Shown here one piece after another: positions 9,796 to 18,167 of a stretch of DNA of 64,000 bases (position 1 is the first letter of the stretch; every line of letters starts with the position of its first letter). Position numbers and translations under genes: made by a program. The notes beneath the pieces are model-generated. The model was not told the DNA's origin. It saw only the letters and a list, made by a program, of their open reading frames with translations, and made no database searches. Source of the DNA: Symsagittifera roscoffensis (taxonomy: Eukaryota; Xenacoelomorpha; Acoela; Convolutidae); NCBI RefSeq assembly GCF_963678635.1, contig NC_087070.1, positions 16,125,840 to 16,189,839 of the forward strand, in the 5' to 3' direction.

Positions 9796-9886
9796 CGTGG
9801 TGACCCGATAGTACTCTGACCAAGCTGTCTCCCAGTATCAGATGTGATATCCCCAGTGGTGGTTGCTGCAGGTTTACTGCCGGGCT

Positions 9887-10321
9887 TCAAGTCGCTCGAT
9901 TGAAGCAAGCTCTCGGATCTGTCTCCGGAACTCCCGTGAAATTGTATTTCAATTGATTGTTCTTTTGTACGTCTATTATGAGAGACACTTTCTTCGCTGG
10001 CATCTTCTGTATTCTTCTCTCTGGGGCCTTCGAGCTCCCCATGAGTGGCGTCACGTCACTTATCCCCTGTCTGATCACTGTTTGTGAGAGTCGTACTCTG
10101 CCCGTGTCGTCGATCGTTCCATAGGGTGCAGTCACCCCGGAACCTTGTGTATTCGTATTGGCGACTGGTCGTCCAGCTGTCTCTATCAGCCTCTGCACTG
10201 TTTGCTCCACGACTGGATCACCCAAGGTGTCACTAGGGTCCGGGATCGTCACTCGACCTGTTGCTACCGGGAGTCGTGTTTCCGTCGTCTGGCTCATTTC
10301 CCGAGCCGCCAAGAGCTCCAT
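9887..10321 (-). CDS. Accessory-module segment before the SGNH domain (144 aa)
   Basis: Proline, threonine and glycine-rich sequence (LPVATGRVTIPDPSDTLG), then a short basic stretch MPAKKVSLIIDV. It ends at a stop 50-60 bp before the GDSL block. The same DNA reads as plausible coding sequence in a neighbouring frame across that gap, so it is probably a fragment of one longer protein leading into the hydrolase. No domain recognised; most likely a disordered linker. Confidence 0.4.
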   Translation of the reverse strand: MELLAAREMSQTTETRLPVATGRVTIPDPSDTLGDPVVEQTVQRLIETAGRPVANTNTQGSGVTAPYGTIDDTGRVRLSQTVIRQGISDVTPLMGSSKAPERRIQKMPAKKVSLIIDVQKNNQLKYNFTGVPETDPRACFNRAT

Positions 10322-10515
10322 CGGGGACTGCCCACGAGGATCACTCCTTGCAGTATCGCCTTCTCCACGGCAGTTTTCAACGCCATCTGTTCCGATCGTT
10401 GTTTGTAGTCCTGCTTGAAGCGCTCAATTTCTTGACCCTGCTTTTTGTTGCAGTCTTCGAACAACCTTCTCCACATGTCCCGATCGTCCTCCATTATGAG
10501 CATGCTTTTGGTCAT
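10294..10515 (-). CDS. Coiled-coil segment of the accessory module (73 aa)
   Basis: Charged helical sequence (MWRRLFEDCNKKQGQEIERF, then KQDYKQRSEQMALKTAVEKA) with heptad-like spacing, overlapping its neighbours on both sides in other frames. Likely an internal piece of the same long protein as the flanking frames and not a separate gene. Confidence 0.4.
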   Translation of the reverse strand: MTKSMLIMEDDRDMWRRLFEDCNKKQGQEIERFKQDYKQRSEQMALKTAVEKAILQGVILVGSPRWSSWRLGK

Positions 10516-10772
10516 CTCGTCCAGCTCTTTTTCGTCCTTTCCAGTTCATCCTTCATCCCATCCAGATCTTGCATGGTTTGGTCCGTTTGAACCTTCTGTC
10601 CTACTTTCGCCCTATTTGGTGGCACAGCTGCTCTCAGTGGTGAACCAGACGAGGCAGCCTCGATGTTCATCTCCTGATGCATTCTCGTCAGCCCAGGTTT
10701 GGGCTTGGAGGGCTTAGGCATTTCACCTGGTTGGTAAGTCCTAGAACTTCCCAATCCAGGCTCATTCGCCAA
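10512..10772 (-). CDS. Proline/lysine-rich segment of the accessory module (86 aa)
   Basis: N-terminal half rich in P, K and G (EMPKPSKPKPGL), then a short charged helix DLDGMKDELERTKK that runs into the coiled coil of the next frame. There is no ATG at its limit. Treated as part of a broken long ORF; function unknown. Confidence 0.38.
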   Translation of the reverse strand: MANEPGLGSSRTYQPGEMPKPSKPKPGLTRMHQEMNIEAASSGSPLRAAVPPNRAKVGQKVQTDQTMQDLDGMKDELERTKKSWTR

Positions 10773-10773
10773 G

Positions 10774-11094
10774 TCACTCCCTGAGAGAGCCCCAGTTTCT
10801 CCACCTCATCACTCTCATGTTCGGGCGGTCTAGTACTCCCCTCTCTCCATATGCTGCCATCAATAGGACTTCCGTGGGGCGGTCCCCACGGTTGTCATGC
10901 CCCAAGATGTTTATCAGGGCGATCAGCAACATGACTACCTCTGGGTCCTCCAGAGCGAAGTCTCGTTCCATAAGCCGACGATAGATCGCATCTACCATCG
11001 GTCCCACATATGCCTCTGCCAGGTCCATCAATCCATCCAGGTTGAAATTGTCCATACTGTTCTTCAGATTTGATTTGATTCGATTCCATTCCAA
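10774..11094 (-). CDS. First segment of the post-integrase accessory ORF (106 aa)
   Basis: First coding frame after the 0.4 kb gap that follows the macro-like ORF. The frame opens at a TTG; the first in-frame ATG is at 11055 (MDNFNLDGLMDLAEAYVG), which I prefer as the start. The rest is helical and amphipathic (EVVMLLIALINILGH). It is followed in shifting frames by the segments down to 9887, so it may be the N-terminus of one protein of very large size ending near 2640. No family recognised. Confidence 0.42.
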   Translation of the reverse strand: MEWNRIKSNLKNSMDNFNLDGLMDLAEAYVGPMVDAIYRRLMERDFALEDPEVVMLLIALINILGHDNRGDRPTEVLLMAAYGERGVLDRPNMRVMRWRNWGSLRE

Positions 11095-11499
11095 GGTTTT
11101 GACTCAAGTGAGTAATTAAATGATCAATCAGGATCTAGAAAAAAAGTCGCAAATATCACACTTGTCAGTTTCACCTTAACATATATCGCTAAATATGCTA
11201 AAATTTTCCTAAGAACAGTTCAGATAAAAAGATATTTATCCTAAAATTTATTAAAATCAATCGGTCTCTAAAATTTTGGAATTCGACCTAAGATTGGACA
11301 GTCCAAACTTTGGATCTATTCCTAAGATCGTCATTCAGTTGTTCATGGTCACTAACCCCTACTTACCCTAGGTCTTAATAACAAAACACATAATAATAAA
11401 ATAACACATAACCTACACCACATAACTTAGTCTTTAGCCTATCACGTTCCCACACGTCACTCAGCCTATACTCAAATAATATTTCTTATGCAGATATAC
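11095..11499 (-). other. Non-coding gap between Pol/macro and the accessory module
   Basis: About 400 AT-rich bases with no open frame on either strand that looks coding. It contains the inverted repeat TTGGACAGTCCAA at 11294-11306. A promoter, splice acceptor or other signal giving the downstream module its own transcript would be expected here; I cannot identify one with confidence. Confidence 0.6.
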
Positions 11500-12027
11500 T
11501 TATATATTAGTATCAGGGAATATCACGTGTACAAGCGCGTACAGTTCCCTAGGATGCAGTCGTCCTCTGTTCGGATCATACACTGGAAACGAGAGCTCCT
11601 TCACGTCCATTTCCAAGAGGAAATCTCTCAACCTCGTCAAGGACAAGACTAGGTTCTCTGGGTCCACGTGCTGCTTCTCCGTCGCCCTCGTCACCAAGAA
11701 GCATAGGTATTTTCCCGGTATTTGTGATGCCGCCGGAGGTAAGGCTGCTACGCCCCCTACTCCTGGTCGTTGCTTCCAAAGGAATTCCACGTTTTTGTAT
11801 TCTCTCTCAAAATCTGCCGCTAAGGCTGTCCTAAAACTCATGTCTGCTGTGATTGCTATCGCACATGTTCTACTAGTGAGTATGAAATCACTGTCTGTTA
11901 ATATTATGCTACTTGAATACTCATTTGGTAGGTTAAAATATGACTCAACTACCCTCCCTATGTCAGGTTTCTTAGGTTCTTCGCCTGTTTCTGCTTCTAA
12001 ATCTCCTGTCTCTCTTGCTATTCTCAA
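11500..12027 (-). CDS. Macro-like domain ORF after integrase (175 aa)
   Basis: Residues about 50-175 match the layout of TARG1/OARD1-type macro domains: a first strand (ITADMSFRTALAADFEREY) where the family has a glycine loop and an A-F helix, a QRPGVGGVAAL segment, a YLCFLVTRATEKQHV strand, an ENLVLSLTRLRDFLLE helix with VKELSFPVYD, then a RGRLHPREL loop and a final strand-helix. Macro domains bind or hydrolyse ADP-ribose. The usual glycine-rich loops are degenerate here, so binding may be lost. The frame overlaps the end of the integrase frame by 55 bp, next to a run of eight A, and is likely expressed as a C-terminal part of Pol by a frame change there. Confidence 0.55.
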   Translation of the reverse strand: MRIARETGDLEAETGEEPKKPDIGRVVESYFNLPNEYSSSIILTDSDFILTSRTCAIAITADMSFRTALAADFEREYKNVEFLWKQRPGVGGVAALPPAASQIPGKYLCFLVTRATEKQHVDPENLVLSLTRLRDFLLEMDVKELSFPVYDPNRGRLHPRELYALVHVIFPDTNI

Positions 12028-14506
12028 TTTTTTTTATCAGGTTTTCAGTGTGGGTAAGTCCTACCCCCACTCCCCGGACAAAAATATCCTTCGACGTCCC
12101 CGTCGATCGCATACCGGATATCAAGTCGAGGTTAGAAGCCGGAATGAGAAGCTGTCCTTCCTGGGCAGCCCAGGAAGGATCATCTCGTTCGGTCTTGATG
12201 TATTTCGCGCTTTCACGATCTACGTCTTGAATCGTGACACTGGTCTCTTTAGGGTCTGATGTCATTTCGTTCAGCCACTCCAAGACTCGCAGATTTGTGA
12301 GATCATCTCCGTAGGACTCCGATTGCTCTTCGTCGAAATCTACTTCGGGTTCCGACCTGTCCTCGATCCATTCCTGGTCGTGATCATCTACCATGTCAAT
12401 GTCTTGTGAGACTGTTATGCTTTCTAGACCCACCATTTCTTCCACTATCTTTTTCAGATCTATCCTATCTACTACAAAGTCGTCACCGTAACGGTTGTAT
12501 TTCTTTCTAGGTGTTTTCCCGTCGCCTTGTCGAGTCTGCATCGTGAACGGGAGATCTGGTTCCAAATTTTTGGGAACCTCTGTTTGTTCGGGATCCTGCC
12601 AATCTTCCTCTGCATAAGGTAAGGTTTCATCATCCGCTTCGATCACCTCGTTTGGATCCAGGTCCAGTGGTGTATTTGTTCCCTCCACTACGACTTCGTT
12701 TCCATCGTTCTTCTCCCTGGTGCCTTTCTCGTTGACCTCGCAAGCAGGATCCATCATCAGATAATCCCCTTCTTCTATGTCTGCGGGTATACACCAATCT
12801 TCTGTCGATGGATTGTGTGGCTTAATGTTCTCATAGTGGGCGGCTCGGCCAGTACTCAGTCTATAAAAACGTCCCTCCTGGTGCACTTCTGTAATCATGA
12901 AGGGTCCCCTCCACTTCTTTAGTAGCTTTTTCGTCCCTTTCGGTGGTATAACGTTCTGGAATACCCATACATAGTCTCCCACCGAGTAAGCCTTTGCACC
13001 AGCTGCTTTCTTGTCGAATTTCTTTCTCTGTCTTGCCTCTGCTTGCTGAGTATTTCGTCTGCACAAATCGTTCAACTCCTGTTGACGTCTGATCAAATGC
13101 GGAGACGTTTTCTTTCCCTCATACTCTGGATAGAAGAAGGTTAAGGGTAAAGACTTCTCGTGTCCAGTTAGCATTATGTGTGGACTCACTCCAGTGGTGG
13201 AGTGTTGCGTGCTATTATAGGCTCCCATCACCTGTGGAAGGTATCTGTCCCAATCGGTCATGTACCTGGAACAACATACCCTCAGCATCGACACTAACGT
13301 TCTATTTTGTCTTTCCACCAAGCCATTCGTCTGAGGGTGGTATGTCGTGGCGTGAGCTTGAGCAACCTGTGAGCGTCTCATAAGCTCTTTCGTAAGCTCT
13401 CCTACGAAGGCTGTTCCATTGTCCGATTGAAACGTCATCGGACAACCATGTCTCGCTATCCACGTATTGATCAGGTGGTCGCATGTCTCCTCCGCCGAGG
13501 CAGTTATGCAGGGCACGGCCTCTGCATACTTCGTAAAAAGATCTATCATGACCAACACTTGGTTATAACCGCTGTCTGTCATGCATATCTTCTGGTGATC
13601 TATCTGCACCACCTCGTTGAATTCAGACGACTCAATCGATTGTAAAGGAAATCGCAATTTCCTTGGATCCTTGACCTGTTGGCATGACAGGCACGCTGTT
13701 ACCCATTTCTCACATGCCTTTTTCATTCCAGGCCACTCAAAGCGCTTCAGGATCCTCTGATACACTTTGTCGATCCCTTGATGGCCCATCTGATCATGCG
13801 ACCTGAATAATAGTTCTGTCTGATAGAGTTGCGGCAACACTATCGCGTTATACTTGTATAAGACTTTGTCTTCTTCTCTTCTCTTGCAAGCCACGATCCC
13901 GTCCTTGTTCAGATATAATCTCCCCTCCTTCTGCATGAAGTATTGTCTCAGGATCCTATAACTGTCTTCTTCCAGGTCACCTTTGTCTGGTGCACCATTT
14001 TCTATCCACCTTTTCAGGTTACTTGTCATGCGGTCATTTCTCTGCGCCCTTAGTAGGTCAGAGAGTCTGTATCTCGCCTTCAAGTATGTCTCCATGACCC
14101 TCATTTGACAATTCATCTCATTGGGCTGGTGTGTGTCCTCCTCCATCTTTACGCACCAAATCTTCGCCAACGGTTGTGTTTCTTGTTTGAACGGTTGAAG
14201 ATCAGTCCTGACTACCTCTTTTTGCGGCAACAGACTCATCGACCGCTTCGATACCGCTATCGTTTCCAAATCATCCGCTGCGTTGTCAAAGATCCTTTCG
14301 CTTGGTATGAGGTAGCGATCACTGTCAGGGTTTTGGTACACTTCTCTATCCAGATCCCTTGCGCGAGTCTCCACTAGCAATGTGTGTATCGCTAGTTCTG
14401 ACAGTTCTGATCCCGAGCTCGAGTTCCTGTCTGAGTATGGAGTATGTGTCCATACTTGAATTCCTGGAACTGTCATCCATTGAAGAGACTGTGATGGAGT
14501 CTGCAC
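11972..14506 (-). CDS. pol: Pol: integrase with a long acidic C-terminal extension (844 aa)
   Basis: Integrase inserts element DNA into the host chromosome. The frame contains an HHCC zinc-binding motif (H-x4-H then CLSC, about residues 238-276), a DDE core with VVQIDHQ, TFQSDNGTAF and GLVERQNR (exactly 35 residues between the last D and E), and a GPY/F-like module (KKWRGPFMITEV, about residues 520-560). All catalytic residues look intact. Beyond about residue 600 follows a 240-residue acidic stretch not usual in Ty3/gypsy integrases. The N-terminal 200 residues link to the RNase H part. The frame is entered from 14810-14346 and left toward the macro-like frame by frame changes. Confidence 0.92.
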   Translation of the reverse strand: MQTPSQSLQWMTVPGIQVWTHTPYSDRNSSSGSELSELAIHTLLVETRARDLDREVYQNPDSDRYLIPSERIFDNAADDLETIAVSKRSMSLLPQKEVVRTDLQPFKQETQPLAKIWCVKMEEDTHQPNEMNCQMRVMETYLKARYRLSDLLRAQRNDRMTSNLKRWIENGAPDKGDLEEDSYRILRQYFMQKEGRLYLNKDGIVACKRREEDKVLYKYNAIVLPQLYQTELLFRSHDQMGHQGIDKVYQRILKRFEWPGMKKACEKWVTACLSCQQVKDPRKLRFPLQSIESSEFNEVVQIDHQKICMTDSGYNQVLVMIDLFTKYAEAVPCITASAEETCDHLINTWIARHGCPMTFQSDNGTAFVGELTKELMRRSQVAQAHATTYHPQTNGLVERQNRTLVSMLRVCCSRYMTDWDRYLPQVMGAYNSTQHSTTGVSPHIMLTGHEKSLPLTFFYPEYEGKKTSPHLIRRQQELNDLCRRNTQQAEARQRKKFDKKAAGAKAYSVGDYVWVFQNVIPPKGTKKLLKKWRGPFMITEVHQEGRFYRLSTGRAAHYENIKPHNPSTEDWCIPADIEEGDYLMMDPACEVNEKGTREKNDGNEVVVEGTNTPLDLDPNEVIEADDETLPYAEEDWQDPEQTEVPKNLEPDLPFTMQTRQGDGKTPRKKYNRYGDDFVVDRIDLKKIVEEMVGLESITVSQDIDMVDDHDQEWIEDRSEPEVDFDEEQSESYGDDLTNLRVLEWLNEMTSDPKETSVTIQDVDRESAKYIKTERDDPSWAAQEGQLLIPASNLDLISGMRSTGTSKDIFVRGVGVGLTHTENLIKKIENSKRDRRFRSRNRRRT

Positions 14507-14810
14507 CTCGCTGCAGATCAGGTCCGTACCTTCTCCGCATCCACCTAAACTCCCCGGACAAAACTTTGTTCCTTAGGTCCTGTTTCTTGCCATGGACTTT
14601 TTCATCTATCTCAGACTCCCCGGACATACTGCCTTGTCCCGGATGTTGATCTCGAACTCGCCGGTTTAACTTACCATTTGTCTCCCCGGACAAATAATCT
14701 TGCTCCAGTTCTCGTTCAACTTTCTCGCCTTCTCCATCTTGGTCCTCAAAGGTAACGGTTTTCGTTCGCGTATCGTTACCCTGCTCTTTCCGACCGTATG
14801 AAGTACTCAC
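14346..14810 (-). CDS. pol: Pol linker between RNase H and integrase (154 aa)
   Basis: Overlaps the end of the RT frame (35 bp) and the start of the integrase frame (160 bp), and continues coding in a third frame. The sequence is charged and disordered. It carries the tripeptide-like repeat LSGE, MSGE, LSGE, each encoded by the DNA motif TGTCCGGGGAG (14551-14561, 14615-14625 and 14682-14692 on the plus strand), the same motif that abuts the 3' LTR. Most likely one continuous polyprotein that is frame-broken in this copy or this assembly. Confidence 0.55.
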   Translation of the reverse strand: MSTSYGRKEQGNDTRTKTVTFEDQDGEGEKVERELEQDYLSGETNGKLNRRVRDQHPGQGSMSGESEIDEKVHGKKQDLRNKVLSGEFRWMRRRYGPDLQRGADSITVSSMDDSSRNSSMDTYSILRQELELGIRTVRTSDTHIASGDSRKGSG

Positions 14811-16479
14811 TAAGACCTCTTGGGGGTATTGAGGGCACCAGTTGCTGAACTATTGACCTACAATCCCCCTCGTTGTCTTTATGTTGTCGTGTTGATGGCA
14901 TGATCTTCACCTTCTCGCTGACTGTCAGTGATGCCATGGCTGCTGCCCACTCGGGGTCATCTCTGGTCACTTCTCTCTCTAACAATCCACCCAGCATCCG
15001 CATCACTTGCGATGTGACCTGCACCGTTTTGTACAGTAATGAGAGGATGTTTATGTTCATGCGAGAGAGTTCCTGCTGGACCAGGTTTGAGCGCAGCAAC
15101 AGATCCAAGGGCACCGGGTCCCTTTTGGATAGGATTTTTATCTCGGCTGCTTTCTCAACAGGTAACTCAGGATGCCCTGGAATTGGATGCCCAGACTTAT
15201 CTAACCATCTCGTTAAGGGAAGCGCTTCATAAGTTTCTTTGTCCAGAAACGAGAAACCCTCCTTTATTTCTGCTTGATTGGCTTGCCTTTGCTCCAATCT
15301 TTCATAGAACTCAGTTTTCTTACTGAGGCTGTCAGCATTCTGGTGTTTGTCACGCATCCTGTGCTCGATTATCATATGGTAGCCATCCAATCTTACTATC
15401 CATCTACCAAAATAACTCTGATCCATCGAGTAGGTCTTCAACCAGGATAACGCTCTGTTGTCCACGCGTAACTTGAAGGGAGCGCTCCCCAAGTATGCAC
15501 GGTACTTTTCCACGAACGTGACTACTGCAAACATTTCTGCTTTTGGTGCACCATATTTCATCTCAGTGTCGCTCATGACTTTGCTGCCATATGCAATGGG
15601 ACGAAGAACCGTTCTTCCATTCCATTCTTGTTCCTGATGCAATATTCCTGAGATGGCTACTACCGACGCGTCTGTGTCAAGAACATACATGCCATCTTCT
15701 GTAGGCATGCCTAGTACTGGCGCTTCACACAGTTCCCGTTTTATGTTCTCGAAGGCAACCTGTGCTTCATCGTTCCATTCGAACTTCTTTCCTTTGTTGC
15801 GCATCAGCTTCTGTATTGGGTACACCTTGTCCGCATATCTTTTGATGAAATCACGGTAATAATTGGCAAACCCTAGGAAGCTCATTAGCTGTGTGTCCGT
15901 TCTCGGAGCCTTCCATGTTAACACAGCCTCTACTGCTTCCGGATCTGGCCGCACACCATGCCTGTCCACCATTCTTCCCAGGTACTTAATCGAATCCCTA
16001 AGGATTTCACATTTTGATGGTTTGCATTTCAAGCCTGCTCTTTTCATACATCCAAAGACCTTATCGAGCCGATCAATGTGGTCCTCCAGGGTCGGTGTCG
16101 CTATGACTACGTCATCCACGTAACACATCACGAAATTCCCGTACTTTTTGGTCACTCCTTTCAAAGCCTGAGCCATCAGTCTTTGAAAAGTTGCCGTTGC
16201 AGTGCACAAGCCGAAGGGCATCCTCTTCCACTGGTACAATCCCAATTCGCACGCGACTCCGGTTTTCTCTCTATCCTTCTTCCGCAGAGGGACCTGCCAG
16301 AAGGCAGAACCCAAGTCCAACGTGGTGAAGAACTTGGCATCACCAAGTTTAGAGAGGCTCTCGTCTATTCGAGGTATCGGGTACGCATCTTTTATCGTTA
16401 CCGCGTTCAAGTAACGAAAGTCGCAACAAAATCTAAGCTGCCCCCTTTCTTTTTCTCCATTACCACCCCGCAAGCCCAT
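14776..16479 (-). CDS. pol: Pol: reverse transcriptase and RNase H (567 aa)
   Basis: Copies the element RNA into DNA. RT blocks are in order: FCCDFRYLN, FTTLDLGSAFWQVPL, RMPFGLC, and the active site YVDD in MCYVDDVVIATP (about residue 147), then FLGFANYYRDFI. RNase H follows with the acidic residues in DTDASV, KAEMFAV, LRVDNRAL and the closing NADSLS. The N-terminal RT residues lie in another frame (17033-16407); the change falls at a short A and G run near 16440. The C-terminal 160 residues are a linker toward integrase. Ty3/gypsy type by sequence pattern and by RT-RH-IN order. Confidence 0.93.
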   Translation of the reverse strand: MGLRGGNGEKERGQLRFCCDFRYLNAVTIKDAYPIPRIDESLSKLGDAKFFTTLDLGSAFWQVPLRKKDREKTGVACELGLYQWKRMPFGLCTATATFQRLMAQALKGVTKKYGNFVMCYVDDVVIATPTLEDHIDRLDKVFGCMKRAGLKCKPSKCEILRDSIKYLGRMVDRHGVRPDPEAVEAVLTWKAPRTDTQLMSFLGFANYYRDFIKRYADKVYPIQKLMRNKGKKFEWNDEAQVAFENIKRELCEAPVLGMPTEDGMYVLDTDASVVAISGILHQEQEWNGRTVLRPIAYGSKVMSDTEMKYGAPKAEMFAVVTFVEKYRAYLGSAPFKLRVDNRALSWLKTYSMDQSYFGRWIVRLDGYHMIIEHRMRDKHQNADSLSKKTEFYERLEQRQANQAEIKEGFSFLDKETYEALPLTRWLDKSGHPIPGHPELPVEKAAEIKILSKRDPVPLDLLLRSNLVQQELSRMNINILSLLYKTVQVTSQVMRMLGGLLEREVTRDDPEWAAAMASLTVSEKVKIMPSTRQHKDNEGDCRSIVQQLVPSIPPRGLSEYFIRSERAG

Positions 16480-17033
16480 GGCAATTTCGAGGGTTCTATC
16501 ATGTCGTATTCAAGCAACATTTCTATTTCCGCTCGGCACGCTTCCGATTTGTGTGGCGTCATTCGTCTTGCGCCCTCTCTGTGCGGAACGGCACCTTCTT
16601 CCAGTTCAATTTCGTGTTCGACGAAGTTACAGCAACCGATATCCGCTTTATGTTTCGAAAATACATCTGTGTTCCGATTTAAAACGTCCAGCAATTTTTC
16701 GAAATCTCCCTCACCTATTTTCCCTTTTAAATGTTCTATTTCTGGCAAAACCGGTGTGTCAGAATCTAGTTCATATGACGAGGGGCGTTCCGGAAAATTC
16801 GAGCAGCTTGATAAGCCGTCGTCCGTTTCGGATTTCATTGAAAACAATTTATTAATAGATTTTAATTCATTGATCCTCTTTAAAATTTTATCTTTATTGG
16901 CATGATAAGGACAGTCTTTCACATCATGTTTCCTCAAGTTTTGTGTCTCCTCATAGTCAAAGCGTAACCAAGCTTCTTTCCACGCTGGATTGAAACCGTG
17001 GTGTCCAGTGTGTTCAAAAACACACTGACACAC
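16407..17033 (-). CDS. pol: Pol: protease-RT linker and RT N-terminus (208 aa)
   Basis: Residues about 40-120 form a charged linker (SMKSETDDGLSSCS). About 130-190 are the typical region before the RT fingers (VEHEIELEEGAVPHREGARR, then MIEPSKLPWACGVVMEKKKG). The frame differs from both the protease frame upstream and the RT frame downstream, and overlaps each by 70-100 bp. It is a piece of Pol, not a separate gene. Confidence 0.75.
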   Translation of the reverse strand: MCQCVFEHTGHHGFNPAWKEAWLRFDYEETQNLRKHDVKDCPYHANKDKILKRINELKSINKLFSMKSETDDGLSSCSNFPERPSSYELDSDTPVLPEIEHLKGKIGEGDFEKLLDVLNRNTDVFSKHKADIGCCNFVEHEIELEEGAVPHREGARRMTPHKSEACRAEIEMLLEYDMIEPSKLPWACGVVMEKKKGGSLDFVATFVT

Positions 17034-17623
17034 AGTCCGTTTCGCGTTACCGAGAAGCTCCGGCCTAAAATCACCGATCTCTGACTATTTGGATTCGGTA
17101 CTAAGCAAACCTGTTTACTATCACTTAACGAATTCAAATTTCTCATTCTAAAAATTGCCACCACAGCCTGTTCTGGCTGTAGCTTTACTTTTCTATCTAA
17201 AAAAATTGGCACCTTGTTTTCGTCTGTTATTATCCTATTAATTGGTTTCTTAACATACTTCCGGTCCGGGTTTCTAATCCGTATCAGACCATTGTTCAAG
17301 TCAATCATCACGTCAAAATTCCTGACAAAATCTCTGCCCAAGATGAATTGGTCGGCGTCGTCCAAATTCTCTACCACCAGAAAGCTCATCCAAAGATCCC
17401 GTCCTCCCTTGTGGAGGACCGTTATTGGTGTTTTTCCGACCGTTATTGCTACGTAGATTGCTCCTCGATTGGCGGCGGCCAGTCGGAGATTCGTTGGAAT
17501 TAGATCTTCCCTCGTGAAGCCCATTCTTTCCCAAGTTTTTATCGGCATCACACTCACTACCGCTCCTGTGTCCAGAAGCCCTGACTCCGATTTTGGTTCC
17601 GTTGGTGTCGAGCAGATGTCCGG
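16934..17623 (-). CDS. pol: Pol: aspartic protease
   Basis: The frame is open from 17623 and has no ATG before the active site. It carries the retropepsin signature LLDTGAVVSV (the catalytic aspartate codon is at about 17572) and, 90 residues on, the partner motif FILGRDFV. This domain cuts Gag and Pol polyproteins as a dimer. It overlaps the preceding Gag-Pol frame by about 300 bp in a different frame, so expression needs a frame change near 17600, or the copy is broken there. Confidence 0.85.
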   Translation of the reverse strand, partial: PDICSTPTEPKSESGLLDTGAVVSVMPIKTWERMGFTREDLIPTNLRLAAANRGAIYVAITVGKTPITVLHKGGRDLWMSFLVVENLDDADQFILGRDFVRNFDVMIDLNNGLIRIRNPDRKYVKKPINRIITDENKVPIFLDRKVKLQPEQAVVAIFRMRNLNSLSDSKQVCLVPNPNSQRSVILGRSFSVTRNGLCVSVFLNTLDTTVSIQRGKKLGYALTMRRHKT

Positions 17624-18164
17624 TCACATCTGCTTCATACCCAATGTGTACAGCATCTTGTTCCATCATGGCGTCGTGGCCTATCCTGCGGACTTTGAGT
17701 TCCTCCTCACCCAAATAGATCTGCCCCATTTGGTCATCATCTGTTGTCACATAAGTCCTAGTGTAGATACTGATTCCATCCACGTTCAGCATCACTTGAT
17801 ACGGCCCATAGACCTCTAGGTAGCGTCCATGAAGTTTCTTCATGCGAGGGCCACCCGTCGTTAGTAGTGCCCGCACAGCTCTCGACTCGGTGCGTGGCTC
17901 CACCTGCCTCAGATAATCTGCATATGTGTCCAAATGCATCAAAGTAAACTCGGATGGTTCACTCAGATTTCTGATTACCTGATGACCTGCCACCGAGATT
18001 ATCGACTGTATTTTGCTTCGTTGCGGCACCATACCGAACCTCTGACCAGAGATCACATTAAATTTCATGCTCAAACTGCTTGGTGCTTTTGTCTCTTCAA
18101 CCTCCGTTGCTTCGAAGGCGTTCAGTTGCTCCTGTAGTTTCTCATTTTCCAGCTCGAGTTTCAC
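17313..18164 (-). CDS. pol: Gag-Pol linker frame in phase with Gag after one TAA (283 aa)
   Basis: The frame continues Gag without a phase change: Gag ends with TAA at 18168-18170, then AAG and GTG follow in the same frame. It encodes a coiled-coil start (LELENEKLQEQLNAFEA), then about 200 folded residues up to HIGYEADV just before the protease signature, where coding moves to another frame. The last 70 codons of this frame run opposite real protease codons and are probably not used. Read-through of the TAA would give a Gag-Pol fusion, the arrangement known for stop-suppressed Gag-Pol elements. Confidence 0.65.
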   Translation of the reverse strand: MKLELENEKLQEQLNAFEATEVEETKAPSSLSMKFNVISGQRFGMVPQRSKIQSIISVAGHQVIRNLSEPSEFTLMHLDTYADYLRQVEPRTESRAVRALLTTGGPRMKKLHGRYLEVYGPYQVMLNVDGISIYTRTYVTTDDDQMGQIYLGEEELKVRRIGHDAMMEQDAVHIGYEADVTGHLLDTNGTKIGVRASGHRSGSECDADKNLGKNGLHEGRSNSNESPTGRRQSRSNLRSNNGRKNTNNGPPQGRTGSLDELSGGREFGRRRPIHLGQRFCQEF

Positions 18165-18167
18165 CTT

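Noticed and set aside
16430-16450. Classical -1 programmed frameshift heptamer at the linker-to-RT frame change
   Set aside because: An A and G run is present, but the codon phase does not match the standard X XXY YYZ arrangement; a simple indel explains it equally well.
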